From assembly GCF_017591425.1 (NCBI RefSeq), contig NW_024466218.1, positions 14,460,001 through 14,524,000 of the forward strand: DNA of 64,000 nucleotides, written 5' to 3'. This DNA is from Ochotona curzoniae (Eukaryota; Chordata; Mammalia; Lagomorpha; Ochotonidae). Below are positions 35,115-47,014 of the stretch, in pieces; positions within the stretch are counted from its first letter, which is position 1, and each line of letters opens with the position of its first letter. The notes beneath the pieces are model-generated. The model searched no databases, had not been told where the DNA came from, and saw only the letters and a list, made by a program, of their open reading frames with translations. The position numbers were made by a program, and so were the translations under genes.

Positions 35115-36605
35115 GTATTGCCTGGAGATATCAGACAACAATGCTGTCTTCTCCTCCCTTTCCATGCCAATCCTTATGGATTTTTGGATCTTTTAGTGAG
35201 TAGTCACATTTTCCTGACAGTAGTCTTATTTGCATAGGTTCAATAAGAATCTGCCGTCCTTTCCCAAGATATAATTAGAAACATTGATTATACAGCCATT
35301 TCTTTGTCTTGAATGTCATATTTGAGAATGGTGATTCTTTAATCATGTGCAGCCAACCACTTATGAGTAACTAAGTTTGATTTTATTGAATCAATGCCAT
35401 GAAGTCGGAGAGACAGGAATGAGCCTTATTCTCTGGATCCCACGTGAGAAAGTGTGGGTTTGGATGGCGTGTATTCTGGTAGTTTCATGGTGGCATAGTT
35501 TTTGAATGTATGTGTTTTAGAATAGGACTTCCATTGGCTGAGTTCAGCCACCTATTTTTTTTTTTTCACTGCCTTGAGTAGGATCTTTAACTCCGGGGAA
35601 GGAAATATAAGGATGACTCAGGGTGATGGTGTCCACGTGCAATACGGATTTCTCTATCTTGATGAGTAGGGATTGTATGAATAGGAATCATGTTTACCAT
35701 GTACCAGAACCTGACCCTGGGCAGGCCATCGAAGCCCAGGGTCACTTCTATCTGATAAGCAGAATAAGATCTTCTTAGAAGACTGCTTTGAAAATTGAAG
35801 ATGAAATGCACAATAGTCCTTACCTATTTAGAAAGTGCAAAATACTTTAATATTATAATTACTGACAGCAGCTGTGCACAGTCCTCTTTCATTTTTAAGA
35901 TATTTTCATGTACGTTTCTGTACATGGGAGTCTTTCCTGAGAGATACTTATTTCATAAAAATGGAGTATTTTACTCATATCTCTTTAGAAGAGTCTGGTG
36001 CGGTCAATCTACTGTCTTCATTCTTCCTGTCTGTACGAGCTGGCTGTTGGTCATTACAGGACTCTCTGGCCACTCCTACAGAAGTCATTTCCAAAGACTG
36101 GGACCCTCGGGGTACCTCCTGCCTATTTTATTTGGATGTGGGTTTTCAAAAAAAGTAGCATCTTACATTTTGTTTGAAATGGTGACACACTGCCCTGTTT
36201 CTGGGGTATCTTTTGGCAAGAACGCAATGAAAACACGAGACACATATGTCAGTATTTCTTAGAAAAAGCACATGTAGAAATGAAGAGAGATTCTTGTTCG
36301 AACAGACCCATTTTCGGCAGAATTTGAATTTTAGTTATTATATTCTTCTCTCCGAAATGGAGCGTGAAGGCTACTCTCTCTGCCTTGGACTATACCTTCA
36401 GTGCGGGGAGAGGGTTCGGATAGAAATCTGCTCAGCTCTGAGCTAATCTGACGTAACCTGAACTAATCCCCACGTATCTCTGGCATTCAGGACATCTCTG
36501 CGGTACGATTTCAACAGTTATTCCATGATTTAATCTCTAGTAATTTACCCTCTGTCAAAAAAAATAGATTCCACTGTATTGATCAATACTTCGTATCTGA
36601 CTTAT
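35115..36605. other. Intergenic sequence with longest open frame and a GC-rich hairpin
   Basis: Contains a 155-codon frame at 35795-36262, the longest in the window. It has no recognised domain, no signal peptide and an unremarkable composition. A perfect GC-rich inverted repeat lies at 35712-35744. The frame is most likely chance, but the less AT-rich 35870-36270 could be an unrecognised conserved element. Confidence 0.4.
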
Positions 36606-36607
36606 GC

Positions 36608-36900
36608 ATTGCACTCTGTGAGGTACTGGGAGTGAAATGCAGATATGGGGATTGATTTCAAGGATTTCAGTGTACAACATATATTTTGGGATACTGGCAA
36701 GAATCAAATAAGAGTAAATAACATTATCGGATACTTCATTCCTACATGTGCCAAGTTCAGTTGTATGGGGTGGTATTTCCTGACCTAATTCTTAGCAAAA
36801 CCAATAAGGCAGGTAATATGATCATATTCATTTTACAGAAAATAAGGAAGCTAGTTGACAGTGTTGACTCGAGGGGATGGAAGTGTGAGGCCAGGAAGAT
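36608..36900 (-). mobile_element. MIR fossil, antisense
   Basis: CTACATGTGCCAAGTTCAG, AAAACCAATAAGGCAGGTAATATGATCATATTCATTTTACAGAAAATAAGGAAGC follows reversed MIR (ATGTGCCAGGCACTG...ATGAGGTAGG...CCATTTTACAGATGAGGAAAC). The left part (GCACTCTGTGAGGTACTGGGAGTG) is less certain. Confidence 0.6.
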
Positions 36901-37041
36901 TTGTTCATGAGCACATCAACCTCTTCAACAAGTGTGTGACTGTGTTGCCAAGTGAGAATTAGGCTGTTCTATGCCCAGGATGTCTGGGATGTAAAACTTA
37001 ATTTAAAAAAAAAGAATAAACACAAAAACAATGGAACAGGA

Positions 37042-37368
37042 GGCAAGCACAGTGACCAAGAGGCTAATTCTCAACGTATGGTGCTGGCATCCAATGTGGT
37101 CCAGCTGGTGTCTGGTTGCTCCACTCCTCATCCAGCTCCCTGCTAACAGCCTGGGAAAGTATCAGTCATTGGAATCTTATACCCACCTGGGAGACCAAAA
37201 AGAGGCACCTGCCTCCTGTTTCCTGGGTCTTCGCTTTGTTCTGGTCCAGCACAAGCTGTTGTGGCCAAGTGGAGACTGAAGCGATTGTTCAAAGATCCCT
37301 CTTTCTGTCCCTCCCTCTCGCTGGCTTTGAAGTAAAAAAATATATAATTATTTAAAATAAAAGAAAAT
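37042..37368 (+). mobile_element. CSINE, full-length, older
   Basis: GGCAAGCACAGTGACCAAGAGGC, GGTTGCTCCACTCCTCATCCAGCTCCCTGCTAAC, CACCTGGGAGACCAAAAAGAGGCACC, TGTTGTGGCCAAGTGGAG, CCCTCCCTCTCGCTGGC. Complete but diverged; short A-rich tail. Confidence 0.85.
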
Positions 37369-37369
37369 G

Positions 37370-37985
37370 GAAACACGTTATTTATTACATTAAAAGGGGA
37401 GAATATTTTTTCCTAATCAAAGTTCAAATATTTTCAAAGGTCATTCTTGGGCCAGTTTATTCTAAAATTGTGTTTCTTAGCAGATGGAGAACTCACACGT
37501 CAACTAACCATGCATTCCTTGCAGTGACCCTGATGTTCGTTCCGAGCAGCGTCCGACTACTCTGCCAGCTGCGAAGGCAGAGCCCTCACGGCCTCATCCA
37601 TCAGAGCATGGCACACTCTCTCCCATACCCAAGGCATTGGCAGAGTTTAGCTCATGGATTCAGAGGGCCGAGGTGGGAGGAATGGCAGTTTTTCAGAGCA
37701 TGTCCACATTTCTTGCTTTCAGGAAAAATCTTAGAATGAGCACATTTCTGACACTGAGTCATTTAATGGGCATTGTAAACCTGGGGATTTGCCAATGTAG
37801 GACCGTGAATTGGAAATGTACTTTGAAATTTATCACAACAGAATCAGCTGAGTTTGAAAATGTACTTTGACAGCAAAGTTCAAGGTCGGGAGTGAAGCTT
37901 CCAATTAAATGAAACTCAATAAATAAGTAAAGAAATAAATAAGAGAATGAAATTGGCCTGCACACCTTTTCCCACCAAAGCTGCT
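37370..37985. other. Spacer, no supported feature
   Basis: An 89-codon frame at 37470-37739 sits in a less AT-rich part with several CpGs. No recognisable protein; possibly part of a conserved element. Confidence 0.4.
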
Positions 37986-38330
37986 GAATTGTCCACACCT
38001 CTCGTAGAAACAAATCCCTTCCTGGAGGCCAACATCTAATTATAAACCACCCTAATTAGTCAGTCGGGAAATGGGGCTGCTGTTCATTTTCAGTGGAGAA
38101 GTCTAGGCAGAGATGCTGCTGCCATATGAGTACTCCAAAGACGAAGAAAGAAGACTGGCGTTGATGCGATGCAGTGGTCTCACAGCATAAAGCTTATTGG
38201 CTTGTATCCGCTGACTGCTGCCTATATATTTTTATGGGGCCCCTTCAGTTTATTCTGCTGCTTTCACTTTCACTGGAGTCCCCCATTTCATTGCAGCAAG
38301 GCTTTAAACCTAAAATAAACATTATGCAAA
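37986..38330. promoter_or_regulatory. Candidate conserved non-coding element
   Basis: Contains paired homeodomain-type sites TCTAATTATAAACC (about 38035) and CCCTAATTAGTCAG (about 38050) and is SINE-free. Enhancer-like by composition only. Confidence 0.35.
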
Positions 38331-39164
38331 ATATTATTTTGACGTTACGTTAAATGGATCTTCAGAACTTTTGAGTGCTCCAGGGCAAAAAGAAAAGAAT
38401 CTTCTAAGGAAAAGACTTAATATTCCAGATATAATGAGTTTGTTTTACATTATCTTGCTTATTTTTTTTTTCCTCAAGACTATTTTCACTTGGGTTCCTT
38501 TCATATCCCAGTTAGCAAAGGAATTGACCAGAACTAAGAACAGCCCTACAGCAATAGCTGAAATTCCGCTGTGCTTGTCAGATACTGTCTGACCACAGAT
38601 TACTGCCCTAGGGCAGTTGATTTTCTTTATAAACTTTTTGGTGGGTTTACCACACCAGGGAAGCAGCTCTTTGTTTCTCTCACTCTCTTTCTGTCTCCTG
38701 TGAAAGTTCAGGATTAGATTGAAGAGGAAGCCTGAGCTTTTTGAGTTTTAATAGAATATATTTAAAACGCTGCACCATTTATTGTAGAGGGTGAGATGAG
38801 AAACAGCACTTTCTATAACATTGTGCTAAAACATTGCAGTAATGGATGACAAAAATGGGAGATACCTGGAAACGCACCTCAGGTGAAAGCCAAACGTATC
38901 ATCACAGATAAATCCAGTGGGACTCTGTCCTACCCCGTGTTTCCCATGAGGAATACATGCAAATCCAACGCTTTGATTGTAAGCCAAACTTGGGGATAAA
39001 TAGGTCACATGATTCAGTCTTATAAGGGTACTTGATCCATGATAGTTTTCAATGAAACTTAAAAAAACAACGGTGTTTATAGACATGTCATTGGATTTAC
39101 AGAAGCAACAAAGAGAAGTTATTACACATTCAGAGCCCACTGAGTGGTCAGGGACTTTGTTATC
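38331..39164. other. Spacer, no supported feature
   Basis: A 115-codon minus-strand frame at 38826-39173 has no recognisable domain. No repeats identified. Confidence 0.45.
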
Positions 39165-39358
39165 TAGGGCCACAGAACTTCTTCTGGGTCTTCTACGTGG
39201 GTTCAGTGCCCGAAGAATTTGAGCTGATTCATTGCTTTTCTAAACCGTAAGAGCAGGGAGCTGAATCAGAAGTGGAGCAGCCAGACACCAACTGGCACCC
39301 ATAGGAGATGTCAAAGCTGTAGTTGGAGGATTGTCCTACTCTGCCACCAAATCAGCTC
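39165..39358 (-). mobile_element. CSINE 5' part (old, antisense)
   Basis: ACTTCTTCTGGGTCTTCTACGTGGGTTCAGTGCCC, TTGCTTTTCTAAACCGTAAGAGCAGGGAGCTG, ACTGGCACCCATAGGAGATG, reversed head near CTACTCTGCCACC. The 3' half is absent. Confidence 0.75.
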
Positions 39359-39359
39359 C

Positions 39360-40050
39360 TGTACTTCACTTCTAAAAAGATACATTTTCTTTTATGCGTG
39401 CCATTTCAAGGCCAACTTTAGGAAATGGTTTGCCTCCTTAGTCTAGTTCCTACTCTGTAGTGAGGCAGCAGTCAAATTGGAGTAGACATATTAGAGAAAT
39501 CTTGGACAAACAATGCAAGATTACGATCCTATATGGGAAGGGTTGTGGAGCAATCCTTCATGCCGAGTTCATGCAGAAATGTCTCAGGAGAACACAGAAC
39601 ACATAATTAATCTGCCATCAGTACCCCATGCTTATACTCTGGTCAGATTGAACTTTCATTTCTCTCCTAGCTCCATCCATTTCTTCTGCTGCTTGCATTA
39701 TCTAGAACGTCACTATAGAGGGACAACTTAACTCCTGTGCCCAGATTTGTGTGACTGTTTTCTCCAGAAGAACTGATTTTCTTGGGAGAAATATAAGCTC
39801 CTTCATAAGTAGAGATTTGCAATAACAGAGCACTTATTATACTGTTTATCAAGGACTGCAACAAATGTTCTGAATTGTTATTTGCGATGATGGTCATTAT
39901 TAATGCTGCTTAACGGTGTTTATCACTCTCCTCCTTCCAAAGATGTGGGAATATTGCCCTTTCCTTCTGCTCTGAAGTCAGTCAATGACATGTTACTGCT
40001 CTGATCAATGAAATGGGGTGGTAATTGATATGCCATATCATAGGAGGAAG
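39360..40050. other. Spacer with possible fossil repeats
   Basis: 39820-39890 (GAGCACTTATTATACTG...) vaguely resembles reversed MIR, too weak to call. No gene. Confidence 0.4.
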
Positions 40051-40052
40051 CT

Positions 40053-40355
40053 TGGGGTTGTCACTGGTGTGGCTGTTGAGATGCTGTTTGAGACACTCTT
40101 ATCCCATATCACAGCAGCTGGGATCAAGTCCTGGCTCTGTTCGTGAATCCAAGCTTGGTAAAGTACTCCCTGCATAGTAGCAAAGGATGGCGTAAGCACT
40201 TGGGTACTCCTCCCACTCGTATGACGGAAGTGGTTTGAGTTCCTGGTTCTTGGATTCAACCTGGTCTAGCTTGAACTACTGAGGACATTTGGAGAGTAAA
40301 GTAGTGGATGATGGATCTCTAAGTCTCTGTTTCTCCATTAATTAAAATGATTTTT
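40053..40355 (+). mobile_element. CSINE (old, near full-length)
   Basis: TGTCACTGGTGTGGCTGTTGAGATGC, CAGCAGCTGGGATCAAGTCCTGGC, AGTAGCAAAGGATGGCGTAAGCACTTGGG, TTTGAGTTCCTGGTTCTTGG, GGACATTTGGAGAGTAAAGTAGTGG, tail of TTAAAATGATTTTTTAAAAAG. Confidence 0.75.
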
Positions 40356-40359
40356 TAAA

Positions 40360-41165
40360 AAGAAATTGAAGGAGACACTCAATATCCTGGAGTTCTTTCT
40401 AAAATATATCAGCAGTTAGAGCTCCTTTGATTTGTTTCATTGCACAGGCATGGACAAGAAGTTGACAGAGGGAACATTTTTATGCCATTGTAAGTTTGAA
40501 CTATTTATCATTGCAAATTACCAAATTGTAAAAAATAACATCTAAGCTGATAAAACACATTTAATATCTTTCATTGAAAATAAACATGAGTATTGTATAG
40601 AATATACCTCAATAAAAGTTAATAGGAATAGTCTGGAATATAAGCAAAGGGGAATTAGTAAGAAAATTAGCAAGAACTAATGTGTATAAATCAAAACAAA
40701 AAAAAAATCCAAAACAGTGAAGCTGAGGACTACACAGTCTTCTTATAGAAGTTTTGAGACAGAGAACTATTCTGAAAATATAAACGCATAAGCAAAGCTG
40801 GCCCAGATTATCAACCAAACAGAGTTCATAAAATCCAAGTATCAAAGGATTGAGGAAGATCTTGAAAGGTCGCTTAGTTCATTCACCTCCTTTCAAGTAG
40901 GATCACACCAAAACCATCCTAAAGAAATGGGAAATAATTCTATTTTTAAAGCTGAAGGAGAAGAAATCTCCTCAGTCAGATGGCTTTTCATTGAGTGCTG
41001 AAATCTCTCTTCTGAAAGCCAGGGCGCACTGGTATTCGGAGTCCTTCAGGGAGCCTTCCACCTCTCCTGCATCCGTGCTAACAGATCATCACAAAGTCGG
41101 GATCCTTGAGCAACAGACCTTAAGTTTCTCATACTTTCAAAGCCTAGAAATCTGAAATCACATTG
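40360..41165. other. AT-rich spacer, no supported feature
   Basis: No credible frame or repeat. 40960-41130 is less AT-rich and unassigned. Confidence 0.45.
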
Positions 41166-41169
41166 TTAG

Positions 41170-41460
41170 AGGAATTGCATTGCTCCTGATATCTCTCGGG
41201 AATGTATGCTTTGCCTCCTCCAGCCACTAGCTCTCTAGAAACCACTGGCCTCCTTGGCTTGTAGTTGTGTCACTCCATCTCTGCCTCGTTGGTATATGGT
41301 ATGGTTTCCTCTGTTAGTCTCCATGCATTCTCCATGACTGACAGAAGGACATCAGCCATTGGATTAGGGCCCGACCTAATGTGATGTACCCTCTTCTACA
41401 AAATAATTAATGTGTTCAAATTATGAAATTCTTAATAGGCATACAGTTTTGGAGTATACT
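41170..41460 (-). mobile_element. MLT1-type LTR, antisense
   Basis: ACTGGCCTCCTTGGCTTGTAGTTG, GTCACTCCATCTCTGCCTC, AGAAGGACATCAGCCATTGGATTAGGGCCCGACCTAATG, TTCAAATTATGAAATTC, CAGTTTTGG are collinear with the reversed MLT1 LTR (GGCCTCTCTCCTTGGCTTGTAG...AAGGACACCAGTCATATTGGATTAGGGCCCACCCTAATG). Ancient and non-coding. Confidence 0.75.
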
Positions 41461-41464
41461 ATTG

Positions 41465-43030
41465 CATCATTTTTAGTTTTTTCCTGAAACATTAAAAAAG
41501 AATACTTTATTTAAAGCAGCCATAATTGTTCTTTCTTACAGTCAATGCGAAACTTACAGCATTGCGAACTCTTAGCCTCATTCTGGAAGACACGTCCTAA
41601 GACTATCGTGCTCACTTACTCAGTGTTCCCTGGATGGAGAACAAGAGAGAAGAGATGCAACTTGTGTCTGAGCTGCAAATGGCATCAGAGTGTGGCTGGG
41701 CTCTCTCTTCAGCTCAAGCTTGGAGCACTTGAGGCAGAGTCTCACCCTTCTACAAGTTAGTTCACACTTGAGTCTGTCTGACAGACTACTTTTACCCATT
41801 TTCTTGGTTCGGTGCTTGTTGCTGAGTGGTTAGCCTCTCTTTACAGATTACTAAGGGAGGAGGTGGACTTTATCTTGATAATACACAGTCCTAGACTAGT
41901 GCAAACACATTGCAAACAAGTTCTAGCCTGTCACTTAGTATTGCCACTTACTCTAAGGGGAGAAATTACATGCAAGTTAACATTCAGAGCCTCCACTGGG
42001 GTGGCTGGGGTTCAAGAACTTGCATCATCTACCACTTGTTTTTGCAGGTGTGTTTACAAAGTGTTTACAAGGAACAGAATCAGAAGTGGCAGCTGAAAGG
42101 GATGACATTCATAGGTAACAACTTAATAGTCTGCTCAATGTTGGCCTTTTATTATTTTGTAAGGATTAAATGAATGCAAAATCATTTAAATATATGTACC
42201 TTGAACATGGCTACATCACTGTTTTTTAGTGAGAGTGGACTAAGCCTAGGATCAAGCACTTGACTTGGAGAGTAATCATTTAGTCCTTCCAGCTTATTAA
42301 ATTAAGTCAACTAGATGTGCTTGATACACACACATCAGGGCATGTTGTGTCAGAGCACAACATTAGTTGCTCTTAGCAGTAAGAACTGCACAAGATATGG
42401 ATTAAAGTGATGCATTCCACTTTGAAGTAATGAAGATTTTAGGAAGAAAGAGGAAGACATAAAAAGTAGATAGGATTCTATGAAAGAAATATGTTGTATC
42501 CCATTGAGGGAACATAATAAAGTAGTAGAATTAGCTAAATGGCAGCAGTCAATAGAACGTGCCAACCATGTAGTTCCAGACACAGAAAAGCAGTTGTGAA
42601 GTGAAAAGGGGGGCCTTGGCTTACATGGATAAGCCAAGGTCTGCATGTGGAAGATTTTTGAATTTTGATTAATTTCATGCATTATCCTAAGAGTATCAGA
42701 TAGTACCCTGGAATTATCTGAATCCAAAGAGATAGGATGTGGTAGTTATTGAGAAAAAGTGACTTCAGTGACCTTAGTGTGAAGACTATGGCTCAGGAAT
42801 GAGAATCTAAAGATCATTGCAATGATGTGGATGGCTCCAAACTGAACAGCTTGCAATAACTGCACGGTCATTACATGAAATCTACCTGCTTAATACAATT
42901 GCTCTGTGAGAGATGAGATTTGTGTTACTTTTCTAGCAGAAGTTTAAAGAAGAATATAGTTATGTAGCTTTCCTTTGACTTGCTTCCCTTACTCTCTCAA
43001 TAAACAAGAACAGCACCATCACCTCCAATG
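41465..43030. other. Intergenic sequence, mostly unannotated
   Basis: Frames of 71-125 codons are present but carry no recognised domain. A weak MIR-like core (AAGGATTAAATGAATGCAAAATC) lies at 42160-42210. Confidence 0.4.
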
Positions 43031-43033
43031 TGT

Positions 43034-43359
43034 GATATCTGCTCTTTTTTTTAAATTATTATCTATTTTATTGGAAAGGCACATCAGATTACAGACAGAA
43101 GGAGAAACAAAGATGTTTCATCTGCTGGTTCAAAGCCGAGCTGATCTGAAATCAGGATCCAGGAGCCTCTTCCAGGTCTCCCACTCAGGTACAGGGTCCC
43201 AAGGCTTTGGGCCGTCTTCTACTGCTTTCCCAGGCCACAAGCGAAGAGCTGAATGGGAAATGGGACATCTAGATTACAAACCAGTGCCCGTATGGGATTC
43301 CCACACTTACAAGATGAGGATTTAGCCGTTGAGCCATTTTGCCAGGCCTGAAATCTGCT
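43034..43359 (-). mobile_element. CSINE, full-length, antisense, with short TSD
   Basis: Element at 43044-43349 flanked by GATATCTGCT and GAAATCTGCT (one mismatch). Reversed tail TTTTATTGGAAAGGCACATC, CTTCCAGGTCTCCCACTC, CTTTCCCAGGCCACAAGCG, CCCGTATGGGATTCCC and reversed head TTTGCCAGGCC are visible. Confidence 0.92.
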
Positions 43360-44300
43360 GCTTTGACTGTTCTACACTTAGTGAGTTCCACTTAGAAGAA
43401 TAGAGAAAAGTACATTTTCAGCCTTCACTGTTGGAAAAAAAAATCTCCTTATTCAGCAAAAGATAATATAAGGTTGCCCTGTTAACTCAGCCTTGCAGAA
43501 AACATTCCTGTCAGTTGGCATGAGCTTTGTTCCCTTCACCTCAGGCAGGTGGTAAAGGCATTTTGCAAGGGAGAATTCCAAATTAGGTTAAGCACCAAAG
43601 TAGGGAAATGACCTGACTCACCCTGGTGGGAAGCGATTGGATTGCTGAAGTATATCCAAGTTCACCTCTCGAAAGCCGTATTTCCGTGCAGCTCTTGTGA
43701 GTCAGAAATGGAGACAATGATGGACTCTGATGACTTTCCAAGTTGCTCTCCGCGTGTTTGTCCTACTATTCTGAGGTGTAAGAGATCCTTTTGTTTACTA
43801 GCCTTATTCCAACTGTACCCTGTTTTCTCCAAGCGATTTCAACACTGCTTCAATCTAAGCGCACTGAATATTTCTCAATCGGGGCCTGTGTACACTAAAA
43901 GAAGCCTCATGGAGACAAATACATTTACACAATGCGAATCTGATACCAGAGATGAGAATCTGATACCAGAGATGAGAAGAGGCAGTGCAAGAGTTGTATT
44001 GGAAAGAAAGTGTACTAGCAACGTTCACAGCAACCAATGAGATAGAATCATCCACCAGCTTTGAGTGTAGGGAGGCTTTGCCCTCAGATTCAGAGGGCAA
44101 TCCGCAAAGAGCCTACCGCCTCCCACTGGAAGCATGTGTTTCGTTTTATAATTCTATTGTGGCTGCGACCTACTCATCGGCTACCTCTTGACAGAGAAAA
44201 CATTTTGTTCAGGGAACATAAACCATAATGATGCGTCTATTGTCAATGAAAATGTTTCCTGACACAGCTCCTGTTGATCCAGTGTGATATTCTGATTCTT
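43360..44300. other. Spacer with a 20-bp tandem duplication
   Basis: A 132-codon frame at 43642-44040 is open through a perfect 20-bp direct duplication at 43936-43975. The duplication is not a multiple of three, so the two copies are read in different frames. No protein family recognised; treated as chance. Confidence 0.4.
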
Positions 44301-44308
44301 GAATAATT

Positions 44309-44405
44309 GTTTTTTCTTCCTTTCTTTCTTCCTTCCTTCCTTCCTCCCTTCCTTCCTCCCTTCCTTTCACTTTTCCTTTCTCCTCTCCTCCTCTTTCTGC
44401 TTCTC
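44309..44405. repeat. Polypyrimidine (TTCC/CTTT)n tract
   Basis: Almost pure C/T on the plus strand for about 95 bp, with TTCC, TTTC and CTCC units. Such homopurine-homopyrimidine tracts can form H-DNA and are often length-polymorphic. Confidence 0.95.
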
Positions 44406-44409
44406 TATA

Positions 44410-45220
44410 TGGTACTATTTTTTCCAAAAAAGTGAAGATAAATATAACATGCACAATAATGAATAAATTATTTTTTAAAAGTTATTTCTCCCTCAATTGC
44501 TTTGGTCCTTGTATAGCATGAGCAGTCTTAGTTTGAAGAACTAAAATCCTATTCATTTAATCACCGAAAAGACCAATATCTTAATCTTATTATTTCACTT
44601 CTTTGCTTAAATAATATTAAGGATAAGGATACTCATTTCCACTAATGTATCATTTCAATACCGAAACTTTATATTTAAAAAGTTCCTTTAAAATCACAGT
44701 TTCATATGAGTTTACCAGAGTAGTGACCCAATTCAGAAAAATACAGACTGCATTTAATTTTAGAAAGCATTTACTGTGATTTGACTTTGGTACTAGACTT
44801 TCTAGTGTGTTTCAGTTGTTTAGCTCTATTTTAAGTCTATTTTCTTTATCTATAACATAAATCCTTAATCCTGAGACGTTTTAAAGCTGAAAAGTAGCAG
44901 CATACATGATATTTCTAAGAAAAACATGAGACAGAAAATAAAGGTTTTCCATTTCTGCATTACTGTTTATTGCCTATTTAAAGTACTTACTTGTATCTAG
45001 AAAAAGTCAAACATTAAATAAATACATCTATCAGAAATGACATCATTTACAACTTTTAATGACCTAGTTTTGTTCTAAATGGAAAACTGCTTCTTAAAAA
45101 AAATTTACTAATGTAAATAGATTCCATTCATTTTTTGGATACAATTCTAAGAAGGTAATTATATTTTCCTTCTTCTCTCCTTCTCTTTCGGAATCTACCA
45201 TATTCTGCTCCTTTTTTATC
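44410..45220. other. Very AT-rich spacer
   Basis: No gene or recognisable repeat. Confidence 0.5.
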
Positions 45221-45224
45221 ATTT

Positions 45225-45935
45225 CTTTTTTAAAAATTTTTTTTTTACTTTATAAGCATGCGATTAAGTCACCACTAGCCATAATGTTAGGAAGTAAAAT
45301 GTAGAAATATAAAAAAGGGCTGTAAACAATGATCAAATCACAAGATGTCAGATTCATCCTTTCACTTTTTTATATTCAGTAGTCTATGACATGATATTTG
45401 TCTTTTGGGAACTGGCTTATTTCTCTAAGCATAATGGTGTCCAGTTCTGTACATTTTGTTCGAAAAGACAGGGTTTCTTTATGTATATTGCCAAATAATA
45501 TCCAGCTGCATCTCTATTGAGTCATCAGTTGACAAATATCTCAGTTGTTTCCATATCTTACTTATTGTGAACTGAGCGGCTATAAACATAGAACTACACA
45601 CAGCCCTTCCGTATGCTGGTTTCCCCACTTTCATTCAATTCAAAGGAGTGGGATTGCCGGGTCATATGTTAGATTGATGTTCAGATCTGAGAAATCATCA
45701 TGTTATTTTCCATAATGGTTGCACTACTTTATATAACAACCAAAGGTGCATTAGGGTAACTTTTTCTTCACATCCTTGCCAGTTTTTAATATTTTTTCAT
45801 TGATTGCTTTTGAATTATGGCCATAGTTAAGTGAAGTGAAACTTGGTTTGGTCTTCATTTGCATTTTCTAATGGATCTTGAATCTGAAACATTTTTGTTG
45901 TTGTTCATGTGTCTTTTGATCATTCTTTTTCATCC
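45225..45935 (-). mobile_element. L1 3' end fossil, antisense (L1M-like)
   Basis: In order: CAGTAGTCTATGACATGATATTTGTC, CTGGCTTATTTCTCTAAGCATAATGGTGTCCAGTTC, TGCATCTCTATTGAGTC, GTGAACTGAGCGGCTATAAACAT, GTGGGATTGCCGGGTCATATG, CATAATGGTTGCACTAC, TTCTTCACATCCTTGCCAG, TTTGCATTTTCTAATGG. These are classical reversed L1 ORF2-end/3' UTR landmarks. Many indels. Confidence 0.9.
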
Positions 45936-45952
45936 TTTGAAGCATGTTAGAG

Positions 45953-46045
45953 ATTGGCCTTCTGGCATAGTAGGTAAGGTCTCCATCTTCAATGTTGGCA
46001 GGCTATCGCGCTGGTCCGGAGTGTTGACTCTTAAGAGCTGAACCA
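45953..46045 (+). mobile_element. Possible CSINE head fragment
   Basis: TTGGCCTTCTGGCATAGTAGGTAAGGTCTCCATCTTCAATGTTGGCAGGCTATCGCGCTGGTCCGG follows the SINE A-box-to-B-box layout. It stops abruptly near 46045 with no tail. Confidence 0.45.
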
Positions 46046-46049
46046 CAGA

Positions 46050-46740
46050 ACTGTTTTAGTTATGAATCTCTTTTATAAAAGGATGTGCTTATTTAATAAC
46101 CCATTGAATATCTGAAGATCCAGCCTACCAAGCTGCTAGAACATTGAAGATACTCCCTTCTTCTAGGATACCTCTCTTGACCACACCCATCTGCTTCCAT
46201 AGCCCAAAGGATCTAGGAAATGGATTTCATACCTTTTTGTGTGTCTTACACAGTGTATGTGTTTGTTATTCAAGTGTGTGTGTTTAATATAAATGTGTAT
46301 GTGTAAGTTCTATACACTTTATATAATATGCTTGGTGCTGATTTTTAAATTCCAGCTTTTATCAGATTTAGGAATATTTTCATACATTTAACTATCATGG
46401 GGTTGGGATGCATGTCATATACAGAATTCATTTAAGTTTCATATATGCTTTAGACATCTACCCTGAAGCCAATTTTATTTAATTTATTTATAATTATGCA
46501 ATGAACCAAAGTTTCATTAGAGGGGACTTTCCTTTTGTGCAATTAGATCAATGTTCAAAATCTTCCAGATTTGAGAGCATTTTATATTTTCAATTTTATG
46601 ATTAATAAAAAAGTTAAACTGTGTTGGAAGGATTATCACAATGCTGTTGCTGAGAATTGTGTGGTGTGTCTTCTGATAAACATGATCAAGCATCATTGTA
46701 AGTAATAAGAATATTGCCACCAATATAAACTATGAATTTA
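46050..46740. other. AT-rich spacer
   Basis: Short TG-rich patches near 46250-46310. May include unrecognised L1 sequence between the two L1 fossils; no gene. Confidence 0.45.
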
Positions 46741-46744
46741 TGAG

Positions 46745-47010
46745 TTGATGACAAAACCAAATTACTTTCTAAAGAGGTTGAGTTCACGTCCATTCCAAGT
46801 TACTGTATTTTCAAGAACCTAGTGACATCTTTACATTTGAAACTGTACACTTGCTAGCTTTTTGTCAAACAGTGTTATATATAACTTGACTATGGATTTT
46901 AATCACATTCGTTGTTAAGGAATTTGAGCATTTTTTAAATATAGTTAATGATTATTTGTGGTGTATAGTCGCATATGCATATACTTCCTTGGATTTGGGC
47001 TTTAATCTCT
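46745..47010 (-). mobile_element. Second antisense L1 3'-region fossil
   Basis: AGGTTGAGTTCACGTCCATTCC, CTTGCTAGCTTTTTGTC, CACATTCGTTGTTAAGGAATTTGAGCATTTTTTAAATATAG, GTGGTGTAT follow the reversed L1 ORF2-end order (CATTCCCACC...GATTTGCATTTCCCTGATG...GTTGAGCATTTTTTCATATA). Diverged. Confidence 0.5.
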
Positions 47011-47014
47011 GTCT

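Noticed and set aside
35795..36262. 155-codon open frame, the longest in the window
   Set aside because: No recognisable domain, no codon-like bias, no splice or promoter context, and overlapping frames of similar size nearby. Best explained as chance.
43642..44040. 132-codon open frame
   Set aside because: Contains a frame-shifting 20-bp duplication, with no recognised similarity. Not credible as a gene.
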